Source: Campylobacterota bacterium
Lineage (GTDB): Bacteria > Campylobacterota > Campylobacteria > Campylobacterales > Sulfurovaceae
NCBI GenBank assembly: GCA_013153675.1
Contig: JAADEA010000019.1
Location: forward strand, 1 to 6,114
Direction: 5' to 3'
DNA length: 6,114 bases
Shown in pieces: positions 5,833-6,114 of the stretch (its first letter is position 1; every line of letters begins with the position of its first letter). Under the pieces are notes generated by a model. The model worked only from the letters and a program-made list of their open reading frames with translations, did not search any database and had not been told where the DNA came from. Both the position numbers and the translations under genes were made by a program.

Positions 5833-5848
5833 TTTTTTGGAATTTAAA

Positions 5849-6114
5849 ATGGATAAAAAGAGTCGTTTTAGAAAAGAAGCTTTAGAGTTGTTAAGAGATT
5901 ATAACTTACCTTTTAGATTAAAAAAAGAGCTCAATTATTATCTATATAAATATATAAAGCAAAAGGGATATAAAAAGGTAATGTTATATATTCCTTTAAA
6001 GAGTGAAGTTGATATTAATTGGTTAATTAAGAGATTAAGAATGGAAAAAGTTGAGATTTTTGTCCCATTTATGGAGGGTGAAAGTTTTAAGTTGGTAAAA
6101 TATAAATTACCTTT
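5849..6114 (+). CDS. 5-formyltetrahydrofolate cyclo-ligase, N-terminal part (cut by window edge)
   Basis: The first 88 codons are present and the frame remains open at the right edge. The protein (also called 5,10-methenyltetrahydrofolate synthetase, YgfA or Fau in E. coli) uses ATP to convert 5-formyltetrahydrofolate to methenyltetrahydrofolate. The family signature is visible: a basic N-terminal helix (KKSRFRKEALELL), a first strand MLYIPLKSEVDINWLI with Glu53 in the conserved folate-site position, and VEIFVPFMEGESFKLVKY (68-85). The C-terminal part with the glycine-rich nucleotide-binding region is outside the window. GGA lies 7 bases before the ATG. The gene diverges from ftsY; from memory, an ftsY-cyclo-ligase neighbourhood also occurs in Campylobacter jejuni. 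Confidence 0.92.
   Translation, partial: MDKKSRFRKEALELLRDYNLPFRLKKELNYYLYKYIKQKGYKKVMLYIPLKSEVDINWLIKRLRMEKVEIFVPFMEGESFKLVKYKLP

Overview
This window is strongly AT-rich, densely packed bacterial chromosome that most likely comes from a Campylobacterota (epsilonproteobacterial) species. The reasons are heavy AGA/ATA codon use, short intergenic gaps, several putative extended -10 promoters (TGN plus a TATAAT-like box) without a clear -35, a short FtsY with almost no N-terminal acidic domain, and lipoproteins carrying acceptor sites of the bacterial N-glycosylation type known from Campylobacter. The genus cannot be fixed from the sequence alone. No rRNA, tRNA, insertion sequence, CRISPR array or phage gene was seen.

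Layout. Positions 1-951 (minus, cut by the left edge) encode a two-transmembrane protein built like a sensor histidine kinase, but the phosphoacceptor histidine is Gln and the ATP-lid motifs are degraded. It diverges, across 139 bases, from a plus-strand group: radA (1091-2431), acpS (2422-2796, overlapping radA by 10 bases) and a small lipoprotein (2854-3372). A solitary thiS-like sulfur-carrier gene (3373-3576, minus) lies tail to tail with that lipoprotein and diverges from a second, paralogous lipoprotein (3662-4135, plus). A minus-strand pair follows: ftsY (4950-5792) and, 9 bases downstream of it, pstB (4149-4940). At the right edge, a 5-formyltetrahydrofolate cyclo-ligase gene (from 5849, plus, cut by the edge) diverges from ftsY.

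Most genes are housekeeping: recombination repair (RadA), carrier-protein activation (AcpS), a thiamine or related sulfur carrier (ThiS), membrane-protein targeting (FtsY), phosphate import (PstB) and folate metabolism. The least explained part is the lipoprotein pair. The two proteins share a Pro/Glu-rich block and a C-terminal two-cysteine block, differ elsewhere, and both carry D/E-x-N-x-T sequons in extracytoplasmic linkers. The degenerate kinase is the second unusual item. Regulatory DNA of note includes two facing extended -10 elements forming an inverted repeat between ftsY and the cyclo-ligase gene, an inverted repeat between thiS and the second lipoprotein, and hairpins formed by the abutting 3' ends of convergent genes.
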